Of a stretch of 64,000 nucleotides of DNA, positions 1-7,998 are shown in pieces (position 1 is the first letter of the stretch; each line of letters starts with the position of its first letter). The stretch lies in NCBI RefSeq assembly GCF_023703465.1, contig NZ_JAMQGP010000004.1, positions 1 through 64,000 on the forward strand, in the 5' to 3' direction. A program made the translations under genes and the position numbers. The notes under the pieces are model-generated. The model did no database searches. It saw only the letters and a program-made list of their open reading frames with translations, and was not told the origin of the DNA. This DNA comes from Echinimonas agarilytica (lineage in GTDB: Bacteria; Pseudomonadota; Gammaproteobacteria; Enterobacterales; Neiellaceae).

Positions 1-17
1 AGATTGTCTTGCTAAAT

Positions 18-28
18 TGTTAAAGAGC
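18..28 (-). promoter_or_regulatory. boxA-like antitermination element of an rRNA operon leader
   Basis: Read on the minus strand this is GCTCTTTAACA, which matches the boxA element of enterobacterial rrn leaders. The bases after it, down to position 1, also resemble the leader just before 16S rRNA. The 16S gene itself would lie off the left edge, transcribed leftward. Confidence 0.8.
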
Positions 29-59
29 GTCGCTTCGGCGTTGCCGTTGCGGGAGGCGT

Positions 60-87
60 ATAATACGCTTCCGGTGGTTAGTGTCAA
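60..87 (-). promoter_or_regulatory. rrn promoter P2 (proximal)
   Basis: On the minus strand a perfect -35 TTGACA (87-82) is followed after 16 bases by TATTAT (65-60). It lies between P1 and boxA, as rrn P2 does in Escherichia coli. It points toward the rRNA operon beyond the left edge. Confidence 0.75.
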
Positions 88-187
88 GCGATTCAATGAA
101 TCTTTTTTGCTAACCGATTTTCTTCACCGCTTCGGACTGAAGCCTTAACTTCTAGCGTTGCCGCCTTGCCCGTTGCTGTGGGGGCGC

Positions 188-215
188 ATTATAGGGAATC
201 TTCTGACACGGTCAA
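188..215 (-). promoter_or_regulatory. rrn promoter P1 (distal), strong sigma-70 type
   Basis: On the minus strand -35 TTGACC (215-210) and a perfect -10 TATAAT (193-188) are separated by 16 bases. A GC-rich discriminator (GCGCCCC) follows, as expected for stringently controlled rRNA promoters. The promoter starts about 30 bases downstream of the gmhB stop codon, repeating the gmhB-rrn arrangement of E. coli. Confidence 0.8.
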
Positions 216-246
216 GGGCTTTTTTATGACAAATGTCAGAAAGTTT

Positions 247-801
247 TCAATCGTTCAATATGTAGCCACAAACGTCGCTAAAATCCGCTGCGACGTAGTC
301 TGCTAATTCGGTTCCATCGGAAGTGAGCTCTTTACCGGTCGAAACGAGTACATTACGCTTAAGGCCCGCATTCATGCCCGCTTTCAAGTCTGATGTTCGA
401 TCACCCACTATATAGCTACGGTCAAGGTCGATGGCATGAGCAGATGCTGCATCGAGTAACATTTTAGGCTTTGGTTTGCGGCAATCACAATCAATGGCTA
501 ACTGCGGGTTTTGCCCACTCGGGTGGTGTGGACAGTGGTAAACCGCTGTAATATACACTTTAGCGGTCAAAAAACACTCAACCATGTAAGCATTGAGTGT
601 TTGGAACTGTTGTTCAGTGTAATAACCACGCGCAATGCCCGATTGGTTGGTCACCACGACTAATTTAAAGCCTGCGCTCTGAAGCTTTAAACACCCTTCA
701 AGCACCCCCGGAAGAAATTCAAAGTCGTCAATGGTATGCACATAACCGGTGTCTTGGTTAATCACGCCATCTCGATCTAAGAACACTGCAGGTGTCCGCA
801 T
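247..801 (-). CDS. gmhB: D-glycero-beta-D-manno-heptose 1,7-bisphosphate 7-phosphatase
   Basis: This HAD-superfamily phosphatase removes the 7-phosphate in the ADP-heptose pathway that supplies the lipopolysaccharide inner core. The 184-residue protein is of normal length. The nucleophile motif DRDGVIN lies near residue 9, followed by VVTNQSG around residue 49 and VGDRTSD near residue 137. A CPHHP...CDC stretch around residues 90-107 supplies the zinc-binding cysteines and histidine typical of GmhB. The ATG shares one base with the stop codon of tyrR (TAATG), so translation is probably coupled to tyrR. The rRNA promoters follow immediately. Identification by motif is firm. Confidence 0.93.
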   Translation of the reverse strand: MRTPAVFLDRDGVINQDTGYVHTIDDFEFLPGVLEGCLKLQSAGFKLVVVTNQSGIARGYYTEQQFQTLNAYMVECFLTAKVYITAVYHCPHHPSGQNPQLAIDCDCRKPKPKMLLDAASAHAIDLDRSYIVGDRTSDLKAGMNAGLKRNVLVSTGKELTSDGTELADYVAADFSDVCGYILND

Positions 802-2366
802 TAGGTAATGCTCTTCTTATTAATGCCATATTCACGGAGCTTGTTCGCAATGGCGGTATGAGAGACGCCCAATTTACGCGCAAGTTGTCGGGTACTTGGA
901 TAAGCCGGATAGAGTCGACGCAACAAATTACTTTCAAAGCGCTTGACTGACTCTTCCAAAGAGCCTTCAAATACCTCGTCGTAATAACCAAAATTACTTG
1001 AATATGAAGGTAACTGCAGATCCTCAGCTGACAATTCATTGCCCTCGAGCAACGAAATAGCACGATATAATGCATTTTCCAACTGGCGTACATTACCCGG
1101 CCACGGATATTGCATCATGTAATCTCGACACGATTTGCTTACTAATGCTGATGGACGACTGGTTTGAGCACAAAAGCGCTCAATGAAGCGCTCCGCCAAA
1201 GGCAAAATATCTGATTTACGCTCTCGCAAGGGTGGCACCACTAAACACAACACATTTAGCCGATAGTAAAGATCTTCGCGGAACTCCGATTTCTGAACCA
1301 TGTCGGGCAAATCTTTTTGCGTTGCACAAATAACGCGTACGTCCACATTAATCTCTTCTTCTTCACCTACACGCCTAAATGAACCATCTTGCAGAAAACG
1401 CAGTAACTTGGCTTGTAATGAAGACGACATCTCGCCAATTTCATCGAGAAACACCGTGCCGCCATTTGCGATTTCAAGCACTCCACGTTGCGCTTCACCT
1501 GCGCCTTCAAATGCATTTTCGCCATGGCCAAACATTTCACTTTCTGCCACATTATCCGGCAAAGATGCACAATTTAGCGCGACAAACGGGCCATCCCCTC
1601 TGAAGCTAAATTCGTGACATGCTCTGGCAAGTAGTTCTTTACCAGTGCCAGTTTCACCTTGAATTAAAAGTGGAGCATCGAGCTGAGCCATTTTGCGAGA
1701 CTGAGCCAACACCTGCTTCATTTGCTGACTATTGCCATAAATACGCTCGAAGCCATCACTGCTTTGTTTTTGGTAAGCGTTAACTTGCTCTCCTAAGCGA
1801 TCTGTCGATTTTAGCAATAGCACTGCGCCAGCAAGAACATTGCCGGGTGACGATGACACGTCTGCGTCAACAAGAATCGGTAAGATGTCGGCTAGGTAGC
1901 TGCGCTGGCCCACGGAAACTTTGGTGGCTTGCGGCTCAATTTCTTCATCATCTAGCCATCGCTGAAATGAAAAACCATGCACAAATTGATTAATACTTTG
2001 GCCGCGTAATTTGTCTTCATCACCGCGCAATGCTAGTTGAGCGGCTTCATTGAGCCGAACTATACGCCCGCGCATATCAAGTGAAAACACAGGATCAGGA
2101 AGCGTACGTAAGATCGTGTTGAGTTCATGGCTGCCTCGCTCTGAGGGCGTGTAAGGCACAGTACGAACATCTTCCACACCGTCGATTCTGCGGATTTCAG
2201 GAAGAAGCACCTGCAATTCTGAAAACTCGAGTTCAGGAAAGTTTAAAAAGATATTACGACTTGGATCGGTTTCAATGCCGCGCAGGTTGGTTCCGTGTTT
2301 TACCATAATGGTAAGAATTTCTTTCGCAATTCCCATGCGATCTTTGCAAACGACTTCAAGCCTCAT
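801..2366 (-). CDS. tyrR: Transcriptional regulator TyrR of aromatic amino acid genes
   Basis: The 521-residue protein has the TyrR domain order: an N-terminal ACT-like domain (about 1-75), a PAS domain (about 85-190), an AAA+ domain of the sigma-54 activator type with Walker A GETGTGKE near residue 240, and a C-terminal helix-turn-helix (about 480-515). TyrR represses or activates sigma-70 promoters of aromatic amino acid synthesis and transport in response to tyrosine, phenylalanine and tryptophan. The loop that is GAFTGA in true sigma-54 activators reads NAFEGA here, consistent with TyrR not working through sigma-54. It lies downstream of ycjX-ycjF, as in E. coli, and overlaps gmhB by one base. 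Confidence 0.93.
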   Translation of the reverse strand: MRLEVVCKDRMGIAKEILTIMVKHGTNLRGIETDPSRNIFLNFPELEFSELQVLLPEIRRIDGVEDVRTVPYTPSERGSHELNTILRTLPDPVFSLDMRGRIVRLNEAAQLALRGDEDKLRGQSINQFVHGFSFQRWLDDEEIEPQATKVSVGQRSYLADILPILVDADVSSSPGNVLAGAVLLLKSTDRLGEQVNAYQKQSSDGFERIYGNSQQMKQVLAQSRKMAQLDAPLLIQGETGTGKELLARACHEFSFRGDGPFVALNCASLPDNVAESEMFGHGENAFEGAGEAQRGVLEIANGGTVFLDEIGEMSSSLQAKLLRFLQDGSFRRVGEEEEINVDVRVICATQKDLPDMVQKSEFREDLYYRLNVLCLVVPPLRERKSDILPLAERFIERFCAQTSRPSALVSKSCRDYMMQYPWPGNVRQLENALYRAISLLEGNELSAEDLQLPSYSSNFGYYDEVFEGSLEESVKRFESNLLRRLYPAYPSTRQLARKLGVSHTAIANKLREYGINKKSIT

Positions 2367-2464
2367 AACGACGTAATACCCTTCTGTAATCTATTATTGC
2401 CAGAACAAACGGCACTGTAAAACATTTGATACGAAGGCGTGAAAATAGCGACAAAAGGCAGGTT

Positions 2465-2486
2465 TGTAAAGCTCTGTTTCCAGAGC
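2465..2486 (-). promoter_or_regulatory. Possible TyrR box upstream of tyrR, overlapping a small hairpin
   Basis: Bases 2465-2482 read TGTAAA-N6-TTTCCA, close to the TyrR box consensus TGTAAA-N6-TTTACA. The site is about 100 bases upstream of the tyrR start, where autoregulation would act. The overlapping bases 2471-2486 form a perfect six-pair hairpin with a four-base loop. It could equally be a weak terminator for the ycjF transcript, although the T-run after it is poor. The remainder of the 2367-2583 gap shows nothing else I can support. Confidence 0.35.
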
Positions 2487-2583
2487 CAGTACAAAAACAT
2501 AAAATGGCGAACTGGACTCAGTGTTTATTTAAGCTAATGAAGCAAAAATAAACAACATAACTATTTGAATTAAAATATTTATT

Positions 2584-3717
2584 TTATTTCTTAGTCAAAT
2601 TAGTCTTAAACAGTTCGATAACAGTAATACGAAGTTGAGTTGCAATATCCGACATCTTGGGTTGCTGTGAGGCATCGCTGTAAATGCCTGGCCGACACAG
2701 CTGCATGCTTTTCAAGCCTAAGCGCGCACTCAACAAGCCAGCACCAAAACCTTGAGCGGCTCTGGCTGATACTTTACCCATCAGATCAGCACCGATACTT
2801 TGCATTCCTAAGTCAATTGTCATTTCAGAAACGCCCGCATAGACCAGGTTATACATGACCAAACGTAATAACCTTATGCGCGCAAGAATCCCCAATTCCA
2901 TACCGTAGCAAGATGCAACTTCTTCAATCATACGAATGTTACGCCAGGCAATGAGCAACATATCAAGCGCTGCCAATGGACTCAATGCAACAAGCGCCGC
3001 AGCTTGCGACGACCACTTGGTGACAACTTCTTTGGCTTTTTTGTCGCATTCCACGAGCACTACATCTTGATATAGGCGTAAAACCTCAGCGTCAGTATGC
3101 GTGTCATCAATCATACTTTGCCAAAGCAAAGTCGCTTCTTTAACTTGTGGCTGAATTGAACCAGGCAAAATAGATTTGCAATACAATACGATATCATCAC
3201 ATTCCTCGCCTTCAGCGATTTTGCGTGATGTGAGTTGTTGTTTTTCAGTCCGATGCAAAATAGAAAGCTTACGGCTTTCCTGCAGAACTAAAGTCACAAT
3301 ACCGCCCACCACGAGCAAAAATAACAGTCCGTAGAGAGCCGATACGAGTGACTGCTCCTGCCATGCTTGATTCGCAAGTGTCAGACCTTCAATGGTGATT
3401 AACAATAACGCAATGGCAGCGGTCAACTTCAGCCACCAACGATGTTTGGCTGGCGGCCTTAATATTTCAGACACCTCTTTTTCTGATGATTCAGACCATT
3501 CATCGGTCGCCGCTGATAATTCCACTTCATCCCAGTCATCGGCATCATGCAGCTCTTGATGATGCAAAATTTGAGGTTCTTCATCATCAAAACAAAGCTC
3601 TTCCGCAACCGGTTGTTCTTCAGTAACTTCCGGCTTAACTGAATCTTTCGGTTCTAGAAAATCGGGCTCTTCGCCAAACAAAGCCTGTTGTTGATGATGG
3701 TCACCGACTTGTTTCAT
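2584..3717 (-). CDS. ycjF: YcjF-type inner membrane protein (TIGR01620/DUF697 family)
   Basis: The 377-residue protein has an acidic, low-complexity N-terminus of about 100 residues, two closely spaced hydrophobic segments at about 97-145, and a C-terminal DUF697-type region with further hydrophobic stretches. This matches E. coli YcjF, which is encoded next to ycjX and belongs to the phage-shock-associated genes. Its start overlaps the ycjX stop by four bases, so the two are translationally coupled. Its molecular function is not established. Confidence 0.85.
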   Translation of the reverse strand: MKQVGDHHQQQALFGEEPDFLEPKDSVKPEVTEEQPVAEELCFDDEEPQILHHQELHDADDWDEVELSAATDEWSESSEKEVSEILRPPAKHRWWLKLTAAIALLLITIEGLTLANQAWQEQSLVSALYGLLFLLVVGGIVTLVLQESRKLSILHRTEKQQLTSRKIAEGEECDDIVLYCKSILPGSIQPQVKEATLLWQSMIDDTHTDAEVLRLYQDVVLVECDKKAKEVVTKWSSQAAALVALSPLAALDMLLIAWRNIRMIEEVASCYGMELGILARIRLLRLVMYNLVYAGVSEMTIDLGMQSIGADLMGKVSARAAQGFGAGLLSARLGLKSMQLCRPGIYSDASQQPKMSDIATQLRITVIELFKTNLTKK

Positions 3718-5117
3718 TTCAGTGTATCTCCGAATAAAAACTGCATCGCTTTATCCATGCCTATATGAGGAAGCGCTTCGTATTCGCTGGATCTAGGTTG
3801 AGGAGCGAATTCCAAAAATTTAAAACCATGTTGCTGAAAGTATTCAGAATTCGGCAACTTCGCAGGCACTTGCCCGGGAAAAACAGTAATAGATTTGCCG
3901 TCGATTAATCGCTGGCCTTTGATTGCTGGAGTCCTTTTCCCTTGATGATTCACATGACCAAAGCGCGTTGTGCGAATTGAAGCCAATGCCTGCGATTGCA
4001 TTGTCACTTCATGTGATTCTACAAACAGTTGAGCGCCCTTTACTAATTCACCGAGCAAGTTAGTAAGATTTGAGAACTGTTCAACCGTCACATGATCCGC
4101 TTTGGTAGCGGCCACTAAAACCCGTTCAATTTTAGGCTTAATGAGCTTGCTTAACCAGCTTTGCTGGCCGTAACGAAAGCTCTCAATCACTTGCGCCAAT
4201 GCTTGTTGCATCTCGCGAAAGTGTAGTTCGCCCTCATTCAGTGGCGACAAACAATCCACCAAAATCACTTGCTGATCGAAACGACTGAAATGGTCACGAT
4301 AGAAGCCACCCACCACATTTTTCACATAATAGTTGTACCGAGATTCAAGCAATTGCCAAAGTCGCTTAGCTTCTGGTTCGTCGAGCAACATTTGTTGGGG
4401 CAAAGGAAAAAATGCTAACGCGGGAGTACCTTCTAAATCCCCCGGCATTAACATGCGCCCCGGTTGTAGCAAGCTTAATCCAAGATCATTTTTGTAGTGT
4501 TTCAGCAACCGAGCATAATCATGAGAAAGCTCATGAATAATTTCATCATCAAGCTCTCGACCACTGAGTTCTAATACGGCCTGACACCATTGTGTGCTAC
4601 GAGCTTTGCGGGGCTCTCGTTCTAACAAGTGCCACTGTTGCTCACTCCACTGTTGAAAATCGAGCTTCATCATCGGCAAATCTAATAACCATTCGCCGGG
4701 GTAATCCACAATATCTAACAACAATCGATTGGAGTCTTTGCCAAACAAACTATCTTTGGATTTTCGATAGTTCACTTGTAAGCGAATTTCGCTGATGCTG
4801 CGTGTAGCTTCAGGCCAAGCAGGCGGCTGTTGAGATAGTTTTTTTAAGCCCGACAGGTATCGAAATGCCGCAATATTGAAGTGGGGCTGTTCAACTTGTT
4901 TCACAGATAATAATCGACGTTCACGAACCACGTCGAATAGTGGCAAATGTTCAGCATCATTGCCCTGTGTGAGTTGATTAATGAGGGAGGTAATAAATGC
5001 CGTTTTACCGCTACGGCTCAAGCCTGTAACGGCAAGTGTTAGATGCCGCTGCTGAGCTCGTTCGATAAAGGTCTGCGCTGACTGAAGAGACTGCTTAGCA
5101 GTACCTTTAATTCCCAT
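3714..5117 (-). CDS. ycjX: YcjX family P-loop NTPase (DUF463)
   Basis: The 467-residue protein belongs to the DUF463 GTPase-like family, a conserved companion of the phage shock operon. The P-loop GLSRSGKTAF lies near residues 33-42, and a Walker-B-like hydrophobic strand ending in DYPG lies near residue 140. It starts 15 bases after pspC and overlaps ycjF, so it is probably co-transcribed from the pspA promoter. A role in envelope-stress handling is inferred from context; its partner and substrate are unknown. Confidence 0.88.
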   Translation of the reverse strand: MGIKGTAKQSLQSAQTFIERAQQRHLTLAVTGLSRSGKTAFITSLINQLTQGNDAEHLPLFDVVRERRLLSVKQVEQPHFNIAAFRYLSGLKKLSQQPPAWPEATRSISEIRLQVNYRKSKDSLFGKDSNRLLLDIVDYPGEWLLDLPMMKLDFQQWSEQQWHLLEREPRKARSTQWCQAVLELSGRELDDEIIHELSHDYARLLKHYKNDLGLSLLQPGRMLMPGDLEGTPALAFFPLPQQMLLDEPEAKRLWQLLESRYNYYVKNVVGGFYRDHFSRFDQQVILVDCLSPLNEGELHFREMQQALAQVIESFRYGQQSWLSKLIKPKIERVLVAATKADHVTVEQFSNLTNLLGELVKGAQLFVESHEVTMQSQALASIRTTRFGHVNHQGKRTPAIKGQRLIDGKSITVFPGQVPAKLPNSEYFQQHGFKFLEFAPQPRSSEYEALPHIGMDKAMQFLFGDTLK

Positions 5118-5132
5118 TGATGTTGATTCCGA

Positions 5133-5525
5133 TTACAACTTATTAATTTCACGTTTCAGGCTAAATGCACTCGACGTGACCTGACCTTCTAATCGACGAA
5201 GGCGAACTTCCAATTCGGCGAATCTGTCCTTTATGTCATACAAAGCTTGTCGGGGCAATTCCCCACTTTGCCAAACCTTTGATTTTACGGAAATATGAGG
5301 GCTAGGTTTAGGTTCCTCACTGGCAGGCTTTTTATCGAGTAAAAACCAGCCGATTATGTATATGAGTAAGGGTAAGCCAAACACACCGGTAAGAATAATA
5401 GCCGACGCTGTCACAACCCGAACCAACCACACCTCAAAACCAAAGAAATCAGCTAAACCTGCACAAACGCCTGCAAATTTGCCATTGTCGCTATCGCGGT
5501 AAAGTTTACGTTTGGTCTCACTCAT
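5133..5525 (-). CDS. pspC: Phage shock protein C
   Basis: PspC is an inner-membrane protein that with PspB senses envelope stress and releases PspA from PspF. The 130-residue product begins with the conserved segment LYRDSDNGKFAGVCAGLADF, followed by hydrophobic segments at about residues 30-65. The C-terminal part contains a predicted coiled coil (RFAELEVRLRRLEG). I chose the ATG at 5525, which overlaps the pspB stop as ATGA. An in-frame ATG 15 bases upstream is less likely. Confidence 0.92.
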   Translation of the reverse strand: MSETKRKLYRDSDNGKFAGVCAGLADFFGFEVWLVRVVTASAIILTGVFGLPLLIYIIGWFLLDKKPASEEPKPSPHISVKSKVWQSGELPRQALYDIKDRFAELEVRLRRLEGQVTSSAFSLKREINKL

Positions 5526-5767
5526 GAGCGCTTCCTCCAATCAGGCGCCTCTGCATCTAAAATCGCTTCAAGCGTTTCGATGCGATCTGCCATTTGTTCA
5601 GATTGAGTCGCCAACATCCTTATTTGGCGAAACTCGTCTTCGGTCAATCCCTGAGACACTTGGCGTTTCGCGCGGTAATGCATAATCAGCCATATTGGTG
5701 CAACCAATATCAAGAAGATACAGATTGGAGCAATAATAATGCCCGCTAGAGATTCGTAGTCCATCAA
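5522..5767 (-). CDS. pspB: Phage shock protein B
   Basis: The 81-residue protein has one N-terminal membrane segment (about 8-29) and a cytoplasmic leucine-zipper-like helix (about 40-75), as in PspB. It works with PspC as the membrane sensor of the Psp response. It starts 18 bases after pspA and overlaps pspC by four bases. Confidence 0.9.
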   Translation of the reverse strand: MMDYESLAGIIIAPICIFLILVAPIWLIMHYRAKRQVSQGLTEDEFRQIRMLATQSEQMADRIETLEAILDAEAPDWRKRS

Positions 5768-5785
5768 TCACTCCGCCTTTATCAA

Positions 5786-6463
5786 TTATTCAGTATCTAC
5801 TGACTTGGGTTTAACTCGCGCCTTAAGCGCTTCGAGCTCGCTATTAATACGCTCTTCTGATTCAAGTTCAGCAAACTCGTCTGCTAGTGTTTTAGTTTCA
5901 GTTAAGTCATATGCGTCAACTTTTGATTCTAAATCATCAATTCGACGTTCATATGATTCGAAACGGTTGAGCGTGTCAGACACTTTACTGCTGTCGAGCT
6001 GTTGTTTCACTTGTAAACGCGAGGTTGCCGTTTGCGAACGAATAATCATTGCATGCTGGCGAGCCTTGGCATCTTTGAGCTTAGTTTGAAGCTGCTCAAG
6101 TTCTTCTTTCAGTTTAGCAAGGTTATCATCAACAACTTCAAGTTCTGAGCCTAAACGATCTGAAGACTCGCTAATTTTTTGTTTTTCATTCAATGCTGCT
6201 CGAGCCAAATCTTCTCGGTCTTTTGATAGCGCCAAAGCCGCCTTCTCTTCCCAATCAGACGCGTCTTGTTGTAAACGAGTCACGCGGCGCTCAAGCTCTT
6301 TCTTATCGGCAAGCGTACGTGCAGCTGAAGAACGAACTTCTACCAGTGTATCCTCCATCTCTTGAATAATCAGACGAAGCATTTTCTCTGGATCTTCGGC
6401 TTTCTCGAGCAGGGAATTGAGATTAGAATTCACAATATCTGCGAAGCGCGAAAAAATACCCAT
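5786..6463 (-). CDS. pspA: Phage shock protein A
   Basis: The 225-residue protein is almost entirely coiled coil and begins MGIFSRFADIVNSNLNSLLE, the amphipathic membrane-binding start of the PspA/IM30 family. PspA binds damaged inner membrane to limit proton leak, and in the unstressed cell it binds and inhibits PspF. It is the first gene of the pspABC-ycjXF block, divergent from pspF across 195 bases. pspD and pspE are not present here. Confidence 0.95.
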   Translation of the reverse strand: MGIFSRFADIVNSNLNSLLEKAEDPEKMLRLIIQEMEDTLVEVRSSAARTLADKKELERRVTRLQQDASDWEEKAALALSKDREDLARAALNEKQKISESSDRLGSELEVVDDNLAKLKEELEQLQTKLKDAKARQHAMIIRSQTATSRLQVKQQLDSSKVSDTLNRFESYERRIDDLESKVDAYDLTETKTLADEFAELESEERINSELEALKARVKPKSVDTE

Positions 6464-6518
6464 ACTATTCTCCTAACATTGGCTTTTAATAATTACTGTT
6501 TTCTTGCTTAAACACTAT

Positions 6519-6532
6519 TCAGGAATTAGGCC
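6519..6532 (-). promoter_or_regulatory. Weak candidate sigma-54 promoter for pspA
   Basis: pspA is normally transcribed with sigma-54 under PspF. On the minus strand the best match has GG at 6532-6531 and GA at 6520-6519, with ten bases between them. The consensus is GG-N10-GC, so the -12 element is imperfect. The implied start site lies about 45 bases upstream of the pspA ATG. The 195-base gap is AT-rich and could also hold PspF and IHF sites, but I cannot place them. Confidence 0.3.
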
Positions 6533-6658
6533 AACTTTAAAAAACAACTTAAGCCAATGTAAAATATAGGAATTATTATTTTGTGTAAATAGTGTTAATT
6601 TCATCAATAGTGAAATAGACTACTATTTAGTAATTCCTACCACATAGCGTGTTCGATA

Positions 6659-7693
6659 ATGCAACCTCAAGCAGATAACCTGATTGGTGAGTCCAATTCA
6701 TTCGTAAGCGTCCTAGAGCATGTTTCTCAAATTGCTCCGCTGAATAAACCGATTCTGATTATCGGAGAACGTGGCACAGGTAAAGAGCTGATAGCCGAGC
6801 GATTGCACTTCTTATCTTCACGTTGGGACCAAGAATACGTCAAGCTCAATTGTGCAGCGCTGAATGAAAGTCTGCTTGAAAGTGAGTTGTTCGGCCATGA
6901 GGCAGGTTCGTTTACCGGTTCAGGCAAACGCCGAGCCGGACGCTTTGAAACCGCCGACAAAGGCACACTATTTCTGGATGAGCTCGCCAATACCTCAGGT
7001 TTAATCCAAGAAAAGCTATTAAGAGTGATTGAATACGGCGAATTTGAGCGTGTAGGTGGAAGTCAATCCGTTAAAGTCGATGTGCGACTGGTCGCTGCAA
7101 CCAATGAAGATTTACCCACTCTGGCGGAGCGCAACGAATTTAGAGCCGACTTACTCGACAGGCTCGCGTTCGATGTGATCACCCTTCCTCCGCTCCGAGC
7201 CCGAAAAGACGACATTATGTTGCTGGCCGACTCGTTTGCCGTAAAAATGGCCCGCCAATTAGGTCATCCTGTGTTTTCTGGTTTCAGCCAACACGCCTAC
7301 GAAACATTGATGGATTATGCATGGCCGGGCAATGTGCGGGAGCTGAAGAATGCGGTAGAGCGGAGTATTTACCGCCAGAATGAGCCCGACTTTCCAATCC
7401 AGCAAATCATCTTAGACCCTTTTGATTCGCCATGGCGTCCAGATCAAATCACCCGAACACAAGATCGCCAAGGCACAGCCACCGAGTCATCGCTGATCAA
7501 CACAGGGCCCAGCTACCCATACAGCCTCAAACAGCACCTGCAAGATTATGAAACAGAGTTGCTGAACACGGCCTTGGAACAGCATCAGTTTAATCAAAAG
7601 AAAACGGCAGAATCTTTGTCCCTCACTTATCATCAGCTACGGGGAATAATGAAAAAATACAATCTACTAGATGGTACCTCCGCCAGTGAATAG
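6659..7693 (+). CDS. pspF: Phage shock operon transcriptional activator PspF
   Basis: The 344-residue protein is a sigma-54 enhancer-binding protein with an AAA+ domain and no receiver domain, as usual for PspF. Walker A GERGTGKE is near residues 37-44, LFLDELAN forms Walker B, and a C-terminal helix-turn-helix of the Fis type covers about 310-340. The sigma-54-contacting loop reads GSFTGS instead of the near-invariant GAFTGA. No clear ribosome binding site precedes the ATG. The 3' end (7646 onward) is duplicated at 27711-27785, on the other side of the island. Confidence 0.93.
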   Translation: MQPQADNLIGESNSFVSVLEHVSQIAPLNKPILIIGERGTGKELIAERLHFLSSRWDQEYVKLNCAALNESLLESELFGHEAGSFTGSGKRRAGRFETADKGTLFLDELANTSGLIQEKLLRVIEYGEFERVGGSQSVKVDVRLVAATNEDLPTLAERNEFRADLLDRLAFDVITLPPLRARKDDIMLLADSFAVKMARQLGHPVFSGFSQHAYETLMDYAWPGNVRELKNAVERSIYRQNEPDFPIQQIILDPFDSPWRPDQITRTQDRQGTATESSLINTGPSYPYSLKQHLQDYETELLNTALEQHQFNQKKTAESLSLTYHQLRGIMKKYNLLDGTSASE

Positions 7694-7720
7694 CCCATAC
7701 GAGGCTTTCGCCTTACGATG
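7646..7720 (+). repeat. Left copy of the 75-bp island-flanking direct repeat
   Basis: These 75 bases cover the last 16 codons of pspF plus the first codons of a degenerate sapA start. They align without gaps to 27711-27785, with about 11 mismatches. After this copy the sapA-like frame stops within a few codons (TAG at 7724-7726). The 278 bases from here to the rhs start at 7999 contain no gene I can support. Confidence 0.85.
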
Positions 7721-7998
7721 GCGGTAGCCGGCATAGCAGAGTCTTACAATGCCGAATGTATGGTTTGCAAAGCACTTCATTGAGGCATAAAACACATAAG
7801 CCCCCTTCACAGCTTTTCAACTAAGTCTCTATCTCAAATCTCGCAACACACTAAAAACACGCTGCAAATATGGATAAACATGCCATTCATTCAAATTGAT
7901 TAAATATTCATCACATTTATTGTTGATGACTTTTGCAAAACAGAAAACGTTTTCATACAAATAATGTAGACACTAAAAGTTTGCAAAGGGACTCGCAA

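Noticed and set aside
1300..1617. Plus-strand frames opposite tyrR
   Set aside because: No motif or start signal, and the opposite frame is a clear TyrR AAA+ domain.
7933..7998. TTG start 66 bases upstream of the main rhs ATG
   Set aside because: It would place 22 polar residues before the signal peptide and has no better ribosome binding site than the ATG at 7999.
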